Shown here one piece after another: positions 26,076 through 35,104 of a DNA stretch of 64,000 nt (position 1 is its first letter; every line of letters begins with the position of its first letter). The stretch covers positions 186,001 through 250,000 of the forward strand of contig NZ_JHWL01000003.1 of NCBI RefSeq assembly GCF_000622085.1, written 5' to 3'. A program made the translations under genes and the position numbers. Source of the stretch: Butyrivibrio proteoclasticus P6B7. Its GTDB lineage: Bacteria > Bacillota > Clostridia > Lachnospirales > Lachnospiraceae. Under the pieces are notes generated by a model. The model had not been told where the DNA came from and searched no databases. It saw only the letters and a program-made list of their open reading frames with translations.

Positions 26076-26093
26076 GCGTTAAGGAGATTAGAA

Positions 26094-27638
26094 ATGATGG
26101 TTAATGATGCAATAAAAAGACTTGTTGCATATGGCGTTAAGACAGGCCTGGTGGAGAAAGAGGATATTATCTACACAGTTAATTCTCTTTTGATCCTTCT
26201 TGGATTGGATTCCTGTGATATTGAGATCGCTGATGTTCTTGAAACTGCAGAGGCTATTCCTTCAGATAAGGTTGAGGATGGCACATATCTTGAGGAGGTT
26301 CTTGGAGCACTTGATGATTATGCTGCTGAGAATGGCCTTATCGAGAATGACAGCGTTGTATACAGAGATCTTTTTGATACAAGGCTTATGGGCGAAATGA
26401 CTAAGCGTCCAAGCGAAGTGATAAAAGAGTTTAAGGCTCTTTATGAAGAGAGTCCTGAGAAGGCTACAGATTTTTATTACAACTTCTCTAAGAATACTGA
26501 TTACATCAGACGCTACAGAATTGCTAAGGATATGAAGTGGGTTTCACCTACAGAGTACGGTGATCTTGATATTACTATCAACCTCTCTAAGCCAGAGAAG
26601 GACCCTAAAGCAATTGCTGCTGCAAGAAATGCTAAGCAGAGCGGATATCCTAAGTGCCAGCTTTGCTGGGAGAATGAGGGCTATCAGGGAAGAGTGGATC
26701 ACCCTGCAAGAGAGAACCACAGAATCATTCCTGTAACCATCAATGATTCAAAGTGGGGCTTCCAGTACTCACCATATGTATATTACAACGAGCATTGCAT
26801 CGTGTTTAATTCACAGCACATTCCTATGAAGATTGAGCATGATACATTCTGTAAGCTCTTTGATTTTGTTAAGCAGTTCCCACACTATTTCGTTGGTTCC
26901 AATGCAGACCTTCCAATAGTTGGCGGATCAATCCTTAGCCATGATCATTTCCAGGGTGGTCATTATACCTTTGCAATGGCCAAGGCAGAAGTTGAGAGAA
27001 GCTTTACAGTTAAAGGCTTTGAGGATGTTGAAAGCGGCGTAGTTAAGTGGCCTATGTCTGTTATCAGACTTGCAGGCACAGATGTTTCAAGAATCATTGA
27101 GCTTGCTGATGTGATCCTTGGTGCATGGAGAGGCTACACTGACGAGGATGCATTTATCCTGGCAGAGACTGACGGAACACCTCACAACACAATCACTCCT
27201 ATCGCAAGAAAGAGGGGAGATAAGTTCGAGCTTGATCTTGTCCTTAGAAACAATATAACAACAGATGAGCATCCACTTGGTGTTTACCACCCACATAAGG
27301 AGCTTCATCATATCAAGAAAGAGAATATTGGTCTTATTGAGGTTATGGGACTTGCAGTACTTCCAGCAAGACTTAAGACAGAGATGAGGGATCTTAAGGC
27401 AGCAATCCTTAAGGGCGAAGATCTTAGAAAGGACGAAGTCCTTGAAAAGCACGCTGATTGGGTTGATGAGTTCTCTAAGAACTATGATTCCATCACAGAA
27501 GACAATATAGACAATATTTTACAGACAGAAATTGGAAAAGTATTTATGCATGTCCTGGAGGATGCAGGTGTATATAAGCGCACCCCACAGGGACAGGAAG
27601 CATTTGACAGATTTATACGATCTTTGAATTCTCTATAA
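26094..27638 (+). CDS. galT: UDP-glucose--hexose-1-phosphate uridylyltransferase (Firmicutes GalT2 type)
   Basis: 514-residue enzyme exchanging galactose-1-P for glucose-1-P on the UDP moiety. It is the long Gram-positive form, unlike the roughly 350-residue E. coli GalT. The active-site region SILSHDHFQGG gives H283-D-H285, with H285 the likely uridylylated residue. AAGGAG lies before the first of two adjacent ATG codons. It follows galK. Its last 26 bases overlap the 3' end of the convergent minus-strand gene at 27613, so the two transcripts are antisense at their ends. Confidence 0.96.
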   Translation: MMVNDAIKRLVAYGVKTGLVEKEDIIYTVNSLLILLGLDSCDIEIADVLETAEAIPSDKVEDGTYLEEVLGALDDYAAENGLIENDSVVYRDLFDTRLMGEMTKRPSEVIKEFKALYEESPEKATDFYYNFSKNTDYIRRYRIAKDMKWVSPTEYGDLDITINLSKPEKDPKAIAAARNAKQSGYPKCQLCWENEGYQGRVDHPARENHRIIPVTINDSKWGFQYSPYVYYNEHCIVFNSQHIPMKIEHDTFCKLFDFVKQFPHYFVGSNADLPIVGGSILSHDHFQGGHYTFAMAKAEVERSFTVKGFEDVESGVVKWPMSVIRLAGTDVSRIIELADVILGAWRGYTDEDAFILAETDGTPHNTITPIARKRGDKFELDLVLRNNITTDEHPLGVYHPHKELHHIKKENIGLIEVMGLAVLPARLKTEMRDLKAAILKGEDLRKDEVLEKHADWVDEFSKNYDSITEDNIDNILQTEIGKVFMHVLEDAGVYKRTPQGQEAFDRFIRSLNSL

Positions 27639-28242
27639 GATCTACGATTTGCTGGCGGCTAAGTGCGTTGAGTTCTTTGGCGATGGGCATGATTCCATCG
27701 AGCTTTTTATTGATCTCTTCTTCGCTTAGCCCCAGTTTTGTTTTATAAAGATCCACCAAAGTGCGGTAAGTGGCTGAGATATCAGTTCTTGTCTTAACTG
27801 CAAATTCTAAAACCTTGGTAGCTTCTGGATAGTAGCCAAGGTCGTATAAGAGCTGGCCCCATTTCTGAAGAGAAATTACAAGTGATGTGTAGTTCTGATC
27901 ATACTGTGTAAGGGGAGTAATATTGGCTGTGCCATAGGCAAGCTTAAGATCGGTATTACTAATACCTGTCAGATTAACAATCTTTTCATTCTTAAGTGCA
28001 AGAACCTCTTCCTCGCAGGCTGTTAATGCCTCGTTGTCTGCTTCGAATCCGAAGGGAAGGGTATCTACAGGGATTTTGACATATTCAAGGGTGTCGAGGC
28101 TCTTTTTCCTGACATTGTTAGCCTGGGCCTCTTTTTCCCAGAAGTTTTCTTCGTTTTGTTCGACTTTACGACTGACACGGCGCATGCTGATATTGAAGAT
28201 GACGCACAATACTATGAAGCTTGCTAAAAAGGGTAATTTCAT
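27613..28242 (-). CDS. Membrane-anchored TPR-like hypothetical protein
   Basis: 209 residues. An N-terminal signal anchor (about 2-19, LPFLASFIVLCVIFNI) is followed by a charged helix and a probable tetratricopeptide pair in the C-terminal half (LGYYPEATKVLEFAVKTRTDISATYR has TPR spacing of small and aromatic residues). It should face outward on a membrane anchor. AAAGGA lies nine bases before ATG. It is transcribed divergently from the VanW gene (72-base gap) and converges on galT with a 26-base overlap. I do not recognise a named family and cannot assign a role. Confidence 0.75.
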   Translation of the reverse strand: MKLPFLASFIVLCVIFNISMRRVSRKVEQNEENFWEKEAQANNVRKKSLDTLEYVKIPVDTLPFGFEADNEALTACEEEVLALKNEKIVNLTGISNTDLKLAYGTANITPLTQYDQNYTSLVISLQKWGQLLYDLGYYPEATKVLEFAVKTRTDISATYRTLVDLYKTKLGLSEEEINKKLDGIMPIAKELNALSRQQIVDLIENSKIV

Positions 28243-28314
28243 CTATAATATCCTTTCAGTAAATCTATGATTTCCATTATCATAATAGCATATTTTTTTG
28301 TTTGAGGACGTATT

Positions 28315-29880
28315 ATGAAAAAATTTGTTAAGGGCCTGTTATTACTGGCTTTAGTCCTGTTTTTCTGTCCTTGTATAACAGCTCATGCTGAAGATGGCAG
28401 AGTTATATCCAAGGGGGTTCATGTGGGGGATGTGGATGTTTCCGGCATGACAGTGACTGAGGCAACAGAAGCAATCAATAATTATGTGAATGAACTGAGC
28501 CAGAAGGAGATAGTTCTTTCTGCTGGTGAGGGTAAAGAGCTTACTATCACAGCCAGCGAGCTCGGTATTACCTGGAGTAATCCTGGTGTAATAGAAGAGG
28601 CCTATGCTCTTGGCCATGTGGGGAACGTGGTTCAGAGATATAAGGCTAACAAAGATCTTGAGAATCAGCCTGTAGTCTGCAGCCTTGAGTTTGGCTACGA
28701 CGAAGAGGCTATTGCTGCTATAGTTGCAACATGTTCAGGAGAATTCAATCAGGAAACAGTTAATTACGGCCTTAAGAAGACTGGTGAGGGCTTTGAGATC
28801 ACAGAAGGCCAGACCGGCTATCTTGTAGACGAGACTGAGTCCTCAACTGCCATTAAGAATTACATTGCAGATGGCATTACAGGAGATAATAATGTTGTAG
28901 CTCTTTCTGTTAAGGCTGATGAGCCACTGGGAAGTGCTGAAGATCTCGCAAAGGTTAAAGACGTCCTTGGAACCTACACTACAAGCTATAAGTCATCAGG
29001 CCAGGCAAGAAGTGCCAACGTTGCCAACGGCTGCTCACTTATTAATGGTACTACAGTTTATCCTGGAGAGGAGTTCTCTGTTCTTGATGTGATCACACCA
29101 TTTTCAGAGGCTAACGGATATTACCTTGCAGGATCTTACTTGAATGGAGTAGTAGTTGAGAGCTTTGGCGGTGGAATCTGCCAGGTATCTACTACACTTT
29201 ATAATGCAGTTCTTTTAGCAGAGCTTGAGGTTACAGAAAGACATTGTCATTCAATGATTGTTAACTACGTTTCACCATCAGCAGATGCGGCTATTGCAGA
29301 GTCTGGTGGTAAGAACTTCAAGTTCATCAACAATACAGATTATCCTATCTATATCGAGGGATATACAACTTCTGACAAGCACATTACATTCAATGTTTAC
29401 GGCGTTGAGACAAGAGATGCCGGACATAAGGTTTCCTACGAGAGCGAGGTTATTGAGACAACACCTGCTTCTGCAGATAAGATTGTCACAGATCCATCCC
29501 AGCCTGTAGGATATGTAGGTGTTCAGTCTGCCCATATTGGTTATAAGGCGCAGCTTTGGAAGGTTGTAACAGAGAACGGAACAGTAACAAGCAGAGAAGT
29601 GGTTAATTCCAGCACATATCAGATGGTACCAAGGATCATTACTGTTGGTACTGCAGGTGCAGATGATGCGATGCTTAATCAGCTTAATACAGCTATTGCC
29701 ACAGGTGATCTTGCAACAATCAAGTCTGTAGCTGGAGCTCTGGCGGCGGCTAAGAGTGCTGAGGGAACCGACGGTGCACAGGCGGCTCAGGAAGCGGCTC
29801 AGCAGGCTGTAGATGCAGCTAATGAACAGCTTCAGCAGCAGGCAGAAGCTAATCAGGATGGAGACGGCGGCGACGGCTGA
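28315..29880 (+). CDS. VanW family protein with G5/PG-binding-type N-terminal domains
   Basis: 521-residue exported protein. Signal peptide at 1-26 (LLLLALVLFFCPCITAHA); then two repeats of the YoaR-like putative peptidoglycan-binding domain (about 30-215) starting with GVHVGDVDVSGMT; then the VanW domain with its core signature SFGGGICQVSTTLYNAVL (C289). The last 80 residues are Ala/Gln-rich and low complexity. VanW proteins occur in vancomycin-resistance clusters and widely in clostridial chromosomes; their function is not established but is tied to the cell wall. Here no van resistance genes are nearby, so resistance should not be inferred. Confidence 0.9.
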   Translation: MKKFVKGLLLLALVLFFCPCITAHAEDGRVISKGVHVGDVDVSGMTVTEATEAINNYVNELSQKEIVLSAGEGKELTITASELGITWSNPGVIEEAYALGHVGNVVQRYKANKDLENQPVVCSLEFGYDEEAIAAIVATCSGEFNQETVNYGLKKTGEGFEITEGQTGYLVDETESSTAIKNYIADGITGDNNVVALSVKADEPLGSAEDLAKVKDVLGTYTTSYKSSGQARSANVANGCSLINGTTVYPGEEFSVLDVITPFSEANGYYLAGSYLNGVVVESFGGGICQVSTTLYNAVLLAELEVTERHCHSMIVNYVSPSADAAIAESGGKNFKFINNTDYPIYIEGYTTSDKHITFNVYGVETRDAGHKVSYESEVIETTPASADKIVTDPSQPVGYVGVQSAHIGYKAQLWKVVTENGTVTSREVVNSSTYQMVPRIITVGTAGADDAMLNQLNTAIATGDLATIKSVAGALAAAKSAEGTDGAQAAQEAAQQAVDAANEQLQQQAEANQDGDGGDG

Positions 29881-29916
29881 TCTTTGATCATCAAATTGTA
29901 TATGTCTAGGAGTTAT

Positions 29917-30891
29917 ATGAGAATTGGCAAGATAACTGAGAATGCTTTGAAGCGTTCAGTTTTAAAACCATTACATACAGAATTTAAACATGACACAAGC
30001 GCAGCTGTAGGGACAGACTGCGCTTTTTCTGTGGATAAAAAGACTTTTTCCACCATTTGTCCGGTGACGGTGGACATTAGTGATCCGGGATTTTACGGTG
30101 TTGTAAAGGCAGCAAATGCACTGGTTGCGCAGAATATTCCATGTGATCATGTTGAGGTCAGCATTCTTCTACCTGTAGATAGTGAAGAATCAGTCCTTAA
30201 GAAGATCGTGGCAGATGCCATAGAGGGCTGTAAAGCAGTTGGTACCTTATATGCCGGAGGACACACAGAGGTTACTTCAGCGGTGAACAGACCCCTGGTA
30301 ACTGTGACAGCTGTTGGGTCAGCCGAGGAAGATGATGCGCTCTTTGATAAGAAAGCCGCACCAGATCAGGACCTGGTAGTGACTAAGTGGGTAGGCCTTG
30401 AAGCCACAGCGATGATTGCCAAAGAGAAATATGATGAGCTGGCCACCAGATATCCATCCACATTTATCCATGATGCTATGGATTTTAAGAATATCCTTAA
30501 TGTGAGAAAAGATATTGAGGCTGCCATGGAATCAGGAATCACAGCAGCTCACGATATATCAAATGGTGGTATCTTTGCCGCGTTATGGGAGTTTGCATCC
30601 AAAGCAGGTGTTGGCCTTGATGTGGACCTTAGAAGAATTCCTATAAGACAGGAAACAGTTGAAATCTGTGATCATTTTGGCCTCAATCCGTATCAGATCC
30701 TTTCAGGAGGAGCTCTTTTGCTATCAACTGACAATGGTGAAAGGCTGGTGGGAGATTTGCAGGAAAAGGGCATTCCCGCCGCGATAATCGGAAGAACAAT
30801 AAAGGGAAATGACAGAATGATACATAATCTGGAGGAGGAGAGATACTTGGATCTCCCTCAGTCTGACGAGGCTCTTAAGATTTTATCCTAA
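29917..30891 (+). CDS. AIR synthase-related protein (HypE/SelD/ThiL-like fold)
   Basis: 324-residue member of the AIR synthase/HypE superfamily, ATP-dependent enzymes of varied function. The N-terminal domain has the KHDTSAAVGTDCAFSV aspartate-rich region and GHTEVTSAVNRPLVTVTA; the C-terminal domain has AAHDISNGGIFAALWEFA with the glycine-rich loop. It lacks the C-terminal cysteine tail of HypE, and no hydrogenase maturation genes are nearby, so it is not simply hypE. ATG 29917 with AGGAG upstream is preferred over a TTG at 29884. The Lrp regulator follows 61 bases on. The reaction is unknown. Confidence 0.8.
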   Translation: MRIGKITENALKRSVLKPLHTEFKHDTSAAVGTDCAFSVDKKTFSTICPVTVDISDPGFYGVVKAANALVAQNIPCDHVEVSILLPVDSEESVLKKIVADAIEGCKAVGTLYAGGHTEVTSAVNRPLVTVTAVGSAEEDDALFDKKAAPDQDLVVTKWVGLEATAMIAKEKYDELATRYPSTFIHDAMDFKNILNVRKDIEAAMESGITAAHDISNGGIFAALWEFASKAGVGLDVDLRRIPIRQETVEICDHFGLNPYQILSGGALLLSTDNGERLVGDLQEKGIPAAIIGRTIKGNDRMIHNLEEERYLDLPQSDEALKILS

Positions 30892-30952
30892 GTCAGACAG
30901 ATAAGTGTAGTATGATAGAATAGATGGACAAATAGACCAAAGGAGAGAAAGT

Positions 30953-31441
30953 ATGGGAACAAGAGAAGAGATTTTAAACATCATCGAGAAGAACAGCAGA
31001 ATTGATGTACATGAACTTAGTGTACTTCTTGGCGCGGAGGAGATACAGGTGGCCAATGAGCTAAAAGCTCTTGAGGAAGAAGGTATCATCTGCGGATACC
31101 ATACTATGGTCGATTGGTCCAAGACCAGCATTGAGAAAGTTAATGCCCTTATCGAGGTTAAGGTTACACCTCAGAGAGGCCTTGGATTTGATTCAATTGC
31201 TGAGAGAATCTACAAATATCCTGAGGTTACAAGCGTATATCTTATGAGTGGTGGATTTGATCTCATGGTAATTCTTGAGGGCAAGTCTCTTCAGGAGGTT
31301 GCAAGCTTTGTAAGTAACAAGCTTTCAACTCTGGACACTGTTCTTAGTACCGCCACACACTTCATTCTCAAGAAGTACAAGGATCACGGTACAATTCTTA
31401 CCAAGAAATATGAAGATACAAGGGAGATAATCACACCATGA
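30953..31441 (+). CDS. Lrp/AsnC family transcriptional regulator
   Basis: 162 residues: an N-terminal winged helix-turn-helix (about 1-60, IDVHELSVLLGAEEIQVANELKALEEEGII) and a C-terminal RAM (ligand-binding, oligomerising) domain. Family members sense amino acids and control amino acid metabolism. AAAGGAG before ATG. It overlaps the aminotransferase by 4 bases (ATGA), a conserved Lrp-aminotransferase pairing in clostridia, so it probably controls that gene in response to its amino acid substrate or product. Ligand unknown. Confidence 0.92.
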   Translation: MGTREEILNIIEKNSRIDVHELSVLLGAEEIQVANELKALEEEGIICGYHTMVDWSKTSIEKVNALIEVKVTPQRGLGFDSIAERIYKYPEVTSVYLMSGGFDLMVILEGKSLQEVASFVSNKLSTLDTVLSTATHFILKKYKDHGTILTKKYEDTREIITP

Positions 31442-32595
31442 GAAATCCAATAGGCAAGAAGGTTGTTGATATTAAGCCTTCTGGAATCAGAAAGTTTTTT
31501 GATATAGTGCAGGAGACGGAAGGGGCTATTTCTCTTGGTGTTGGTGAACCAGACTTTGATACACCCTGGCACATCAGAGACGAGGGTATCTATTCCCTTG
31601 AGAAGGGCAGAACCTTCTACACTTCCAATTCCGGATTAAAAGAGCTAAGAGTAGAAATTTCCAATTACATAAACAGGACACAGGGAGTAACCTATGATCC
31701 AATAAAGGAGATATTCGTAACTGTAGGTGGATCAGAGGCTATTGACCTTGCGCTTCGTGCTATGGTGGATCCTGGAGATGAGGTACTTATCCCTCAGCCA
31801 AGCTATGTATCCTATGAACCATGTACAATTCTTGCAGATGCTGTTCCTGTTTTCATTGAGCTTAAGGAAGAGAATGACTTTAGCCTTACAGCTGAAGAGG
31901 TTCTTGAGAAGGTTACAGACAAGACCAAGATCCTGGTTCTTCCATTCCCTAATAATCCTACTGGAGCCATTATTGGCAGGGAAGAGCTTGAGAAGATCGC
32001 TAAGGTTGTTATAGAAAAAGATCTGTATGTTATCTCAGACGAGATCTATAGTGAGCTTACATACAAGGATAAGCATGTATCAATTGTTTCTATCCCTGGC
32101 ATGAAGGAAAGAACAATTCTTATTAACGGCTTTTCAAAGGCCTATGCCATGACCGGTTGGAGACTTGGTTATGCCTGCGGACCTGAGATTATCATGAAGC
32201 AGATGGTCAAGATTCACCAGTTTGCTATCATGTGTGCTCCTACAACCAGCCAGTATGCGGCTGTTGAGGCCCTTAGAAACGGTGATGATGATGTGGCCAT
32301 GATGAGGGAAGAGTACAATCACAGAAGAAGATATCTTTTAAATGAGTTTAAGAGAATCGGTCTTCCTTGCTTTGAACCCTTTGGAGCCTTTTATGTATTT
32401 CCTTGCATCAAGAAGTTTGGCATGAGCAGTGATGAGTTCTGTACAAGGCTTCTTAAAGAGGAGAAGCTGGCAGTTGTTCCTGGCACAGCCTTTGGAGACT
32501 GCGGAGAGGGCTTTATTAGAATTTCCTATGCATATTCTTTGGAAAACCTTAAGACTGCCATGGAGAGATTTGAAAGATTTATTTCTAAGCTTTGA
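31438..32595 (+). CDS. Class I/II aminotransferase (aspartate/aromatic aminotransferase-like)
   Basis: 385-residue fold-type I PLP aminotransferase. PLP lysine K234 in GFSKAYAMTGWRLGYACG; the substrate-binding NNPTGAII lies near 177 and the C-terminal arginine in EGFIRISYA near 360. Acts in the cytosol with 2-oxoglutarate or another keto acid as partner. Coupled to the upstream Lrp regulator. The substrate range (aspartate, aromatic or N-acetyl-L,L-diaminopimelate-like) cannot be settled from sequence. Confidence 0.9.
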   Translation: MRNPIGKKVVDIKPSGIRKFFDIVQETEGAISLGVGEPDFDTPWHIRDEGIYSLEKGRTFYTSNSGLKELRVEISNYINRTQGVTYDPIKEIFVTVGGSEAIDLALRAMVDPGDEVLIPQPSYVSYEPCTILADAVPVFIELKEENDFSLTAEEVLEKVTDKTKILVLPFPNNPTGAIIGREELEKIAKVVIEKDLYVISDEIYSELTYKDKHVSIVSIPGMKERTILINGFSKAYAMTGWRLGYACGPEIIMKQMVKIHQFAIMCAPTTSQYAAVEALRNGDDDVAMMREEYNHRRRYLLNEFKRIGLPCFEPFGAFYVFPCIKKFGMSSDEFCTRLLKEEKLAVVPGTAFGDCGEGFIRISYAYSLENLKTAMERFERFISKL

Positions 32596-32612
32596 TTTAC
32601 TTTTGAAAAAGA

Positions 32613-32646
32613 AAGAGTGTCTGGAGTATCCAGACACTCTTATTTT
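32613..32646. terminator. Bidirectional terminator between aminotransferase and YhaM
   Basis: 13-bp perfect stem AAGAGTGTCTGGA/TCCAGACACTCTT with a 3-base loop, A-rich on the left and T-rich on the right, between convergent genes. Confidence 0.88.
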
Positions 32647-32653
32647 GTATTGT

Positions 32654-33598
32654 TTATTCCATCTTGGTATCGAAGATGTTGGTCTCAAAGAATTTGTTGT
32701 AACCCTGCCAGCCAGGAGCAGTGATGTTAGCAAGAAGTTCTGTGAAGGTCTCCATCTTGGCATCAGTATTATCTGCAAGGTTAAGTGCTACAGCCTCCAT
32801 AATGGATGGCTTCTTAGGTGAACCGTATTCGAATTCACCGTGGTGAGCAAGGATACAGTGCTGAAGCTCCTGCTTTAACAGCTCAGGGAAGCCTTCGATT
32901 GATCTTGCCTTCTCACCGATCATCTCACATCCCATAACGATGTGTCCAAGGAACTGTCCCTCGTCAGTGTAGTCATTAACTGGGAATAGGCTAAGCTCAC
33001 GAGTCTTACCTATATCGTGGCAGATGGATGCAGTTAAGAGAAGATCTCTTTTAAGCATTGGATATGCTGTGCAGTAGTAGTCGCAGAGCTTGGTAACGCT
33101 AAGGGTATGCTCTAAAAGTCCGCCGATGAATCCGTGGTGAACAGTCTTAGCTGCGCTGGACTTCTTGAAGGCTGTGATAAAGGCCTCATCCTCAACAAAG
33201 AATTTCTCAAGGAGCTTTTTAAGATATGGGTTAGTGATGCTTCCGATAATACCAAGAAGCTCTTTGTACATTACCTCAATGTCCTTGGAAGAAACTGGAA
33301 GGTAAAGTGCTGGGTCGTACTCACCTTCGTGGCACTTTCTAGCTCTTTTTACATTGATCTGAAGAGCTCCGTTAAAGCTTGTAACCTCTCCAAATACATC
33401 AATGTAATCTGTGTCGTCGAACTCATCTATTCCGTCGCTGTTAGGCTCCCAGATCTTGGCATCGACAGTGCCTGTCTTGTCCTGGAGAGTAACAGAAAAG
33501 TACTCTTTGCCGTTCTTGGTAGTGGCGCTTAATTTGTGCTTACACATGTAGATGTCAGCAATGCGGTCACCGGGCTTTAAATCCTTGATAAACTTCAT
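32654..33598 (-). CDS. yhaM: 3'-5' exoribonuclease YhaM family
   Basis: 314 residues with the YhaM layout: an N-terminal OB-fold nucleic acid-binding domain (about 1-90, beginning MKFIKDLKPGDRI with FGEVTSFNGALQINVKR), then an HD-domain nuclease (HHGFIGGLLEHT near 162-173 and ICHDIGKT near 200) whose histidines and aspartates bind Mn or Co. Bacillus YhaM trims single-stranded RNA and DNA. It is the second gene of an operon with the HtrA-like gene, 36 bases apart. Confidence 0.94.
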   Translation of the reverse strand: MKFIKDLKPGDRIADIYMCKHKLSATTKNGKEYFSVTLQDKTGTVDAKIWEPNSDGIDEFDDTDYIDVFGEVTSFNGALQINVKRARKCHEGEYDPALYLPVSSKDIEVMYKELLGIIGSITNPYLKKLLEKFFVEDEAFITAFKKSSAAKTVHHGFIGGLLEHTLSVTKLCDYYCTAYPMLKRDLLLTASICHDIGKTRELSLFPVNDYTDEGQFLGHIVMGCEMIGEKARSIEGFPELLKQELQHCILAHHGEFEYGSPKKPSIMEAVALNLADNTDAKMETFTELLANITAPGWQGYNKFFETNIFDTKME

Positions 33599-33634
33599 TA
33601 AAAAATCCTCATTTCTAAGTAGCTACTTCTGTGA

Positions 33635-34984
33635 TCAGTCGTGGGTCGAACTGGACAGTGTCACAGATAGTTCTATTGTAATATAGTCTGTTGGTGCCTG
33701 ACGCATAACAGTAACTGTTATTATATCATTTGGCTGTAATAGAGCAAGCTTGCCAATAAGCTGTTCATAGGTTGTAATCTCTGTTCCGTCAACTGAGGTG
33801 ATAATGTCACCGCTCTGAAGACCTGCTCTCATGGCAGGAGAACTCATCTCAACGGAAGTGATGTAGGCGCCCTGAGGAATATTCTGGGCTGTCTGAATAT
33901 CCTGTGGAATGGTGGTTCCGTGAACTCCCAGGTATGCCCTTTCTTTGCCATTTGAAAGATCCTCTATAAGGCTCTTCATCTCTGTGATACCAATGGCACA
34001 GATGTGGTTGGGAAGATCCTCTGAGTTGTAGGACATATCAATTATTCCAAGGACATGGCCCTCAAGGTTAATGAGAACTCCGCTTCCCTGGGTGCTTCCA
34101 TAAATATCTGTTGTGAGAAGCTTGTAATCTGTATCTGCCAGGTCAAGAGGTGTCTTTTCAGAAGTGATGATTCCGTAGGCGATGGAATCCTGAACACCGA
34201 TAGGGCTTCCGATTGCTATTACTGGAAGACCTGTAAGACCGTTGGAGTTGGAACTTCCAAGAGTTGCAACAACAATAGACTGTCTGGTGTTCTCTGTAAG
34301 AGTTGATCTCTTAACTGTGATGATGCACTGATTGGTGATTGAATCAATGAGACTTATCTCAGCGCTGGCATAGGCTCCGTTGTTGAAGGTGACGCCGATA
34401 GATTCTGCCTTTGACACCGCGGTTGCTGGAACAAGGATGAAGATAGATGTTCCGTTGTCTGCAACGATGAGGCCAGAAGCACTTCCGCTACTTTCGTAGG
34501 AGGAGCTGAACCAGTTGGTGTCGTTCTTGATGGTGGTAACAGTTACCATACTCTGGGCAGCAGATGTGGCAACTGCCTTAAGGGACTGCATAACCTTGCC
34601 ATAATCGGAAGAGTCAAAAGAGTAGGAGGCGATAGCCTCATCGATCTGATCCTTCTGAGATGCCTCAAGACTTAGGGCTTCATCGGCAGCGATCTGACTG
34701 TCGTCTGCGTACATCTCCTCTGGAGAAAGCTCGTCGCTGGCTGACTCTTCTGGAAGAGAAACTACTGCAGGCTCCTTTTCCGGATATAGTCTGTTACTGA
34801 ATATAGGCTGAAGCAGAAGGAAGGTAAGGCATGCAACTATGCCAAAGACCACAGCCATAGACACTGTGATAATGGTCCTTCTAAGAAGCTTCTTTCTGTT
34901 GATGGGTCGTTGTTTTATCTTTTCACTTATGAATTTGGTGTTGGCCAGATTCTCATTTTTATTATCGTCGGGACTTGCTGGCAT
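33635..34984 (-). CDS. HtrA/DegP-like S1C protein with PDZ domain and degraded active site
   Basis: 449 residues: cytosolic basic N-terminus, one membrane span (37-59), an acidic linker (66-125), a trypsin-like HtrA domain (about 140-320) and a PDZ domain (about 340-440). The fold landmarks are clear (VIAIGSPIG near 255, SIAYGIITS near 267, LGIID near 312). The catalytic set is not: the histidine motif TNNHVV is replaced by VPATAV (185-190), the aspartate site reads TNQCIITVK (218-225), and the serine motif GNSGGP is QGSGV (299-303), so at most S301 remains. GGGGAGG ribosome site before ATG. The protein is probably a non-proteolytic sensor or scaffold in the cell envelope. Confidence 0.88.
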   Translation of the reverse strand: MPASPDDNKNENLANTKFISEKIKQRPINRKKLLRRTIITVSMAVVFGIVACLTFLLLQPIFSNRLYPEKEPAVVSLPEESASDELSPEEMYADDSQIAADEALSLEASQKDQIDEAIASYSFDSSDYGKVMQSLKAVATSAAQSMVTVTTIKNDTNWFSSSYESSGSASGLIVADNGTSIFILVPATAVSKAESIGVTFNNGAYASAEISLIDSITNQCIITVKRSTLTENTRQSIVVATLGSSNSNGLTGLPVIAIGSPIGVQDSIAYGIITSEKTPLDLADTDYKLLTTDIYGSTQGSGVLINLEGHVLGIIDMSYNSEDLPNHICAIGITEMKSLIEDLSNGKERAYLGVHGTTIPQDIQTAQNIPQGAYITSVEMSSPAMRAGLQSGDIITSVDGTEITTYEQLIGKLALLQPNDIITVTVMRQAPTDYITIELSVTLSSSTHD

Positions 34985-35018
34985 GAATGAACCTCCCCAT
35001 AGAAATATAATCTATATC

Positions 35019-35024
35019 ATTATA
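35019..35024 (-). promoter_or_regulatory. Possible -10 box of HtrA-like/yhaM operon
   Basis: TATAAT on the minus strand 35 bases before the HtrA-like start; the -35 (TTTATT at spacing 17) is poor, so the call is tentative. Confidence 0.35.
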
Positions 35025-35104
35025 GCTTCTTTTCACCTAGTAATAAAGCCGTTTAAATGATAAACTGTAGTTTGGATGATTATGTAACACAGTAGGTATT
35101 AGAA

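Noticed and set aside
28315..29880. Vancomycin resistance cluster (VanW)
   Set aside because: VanW-domain proteins are common in clostridial chromosomes. No vanA/H/X/S/R-type ligase or dehydrogenase is near it.
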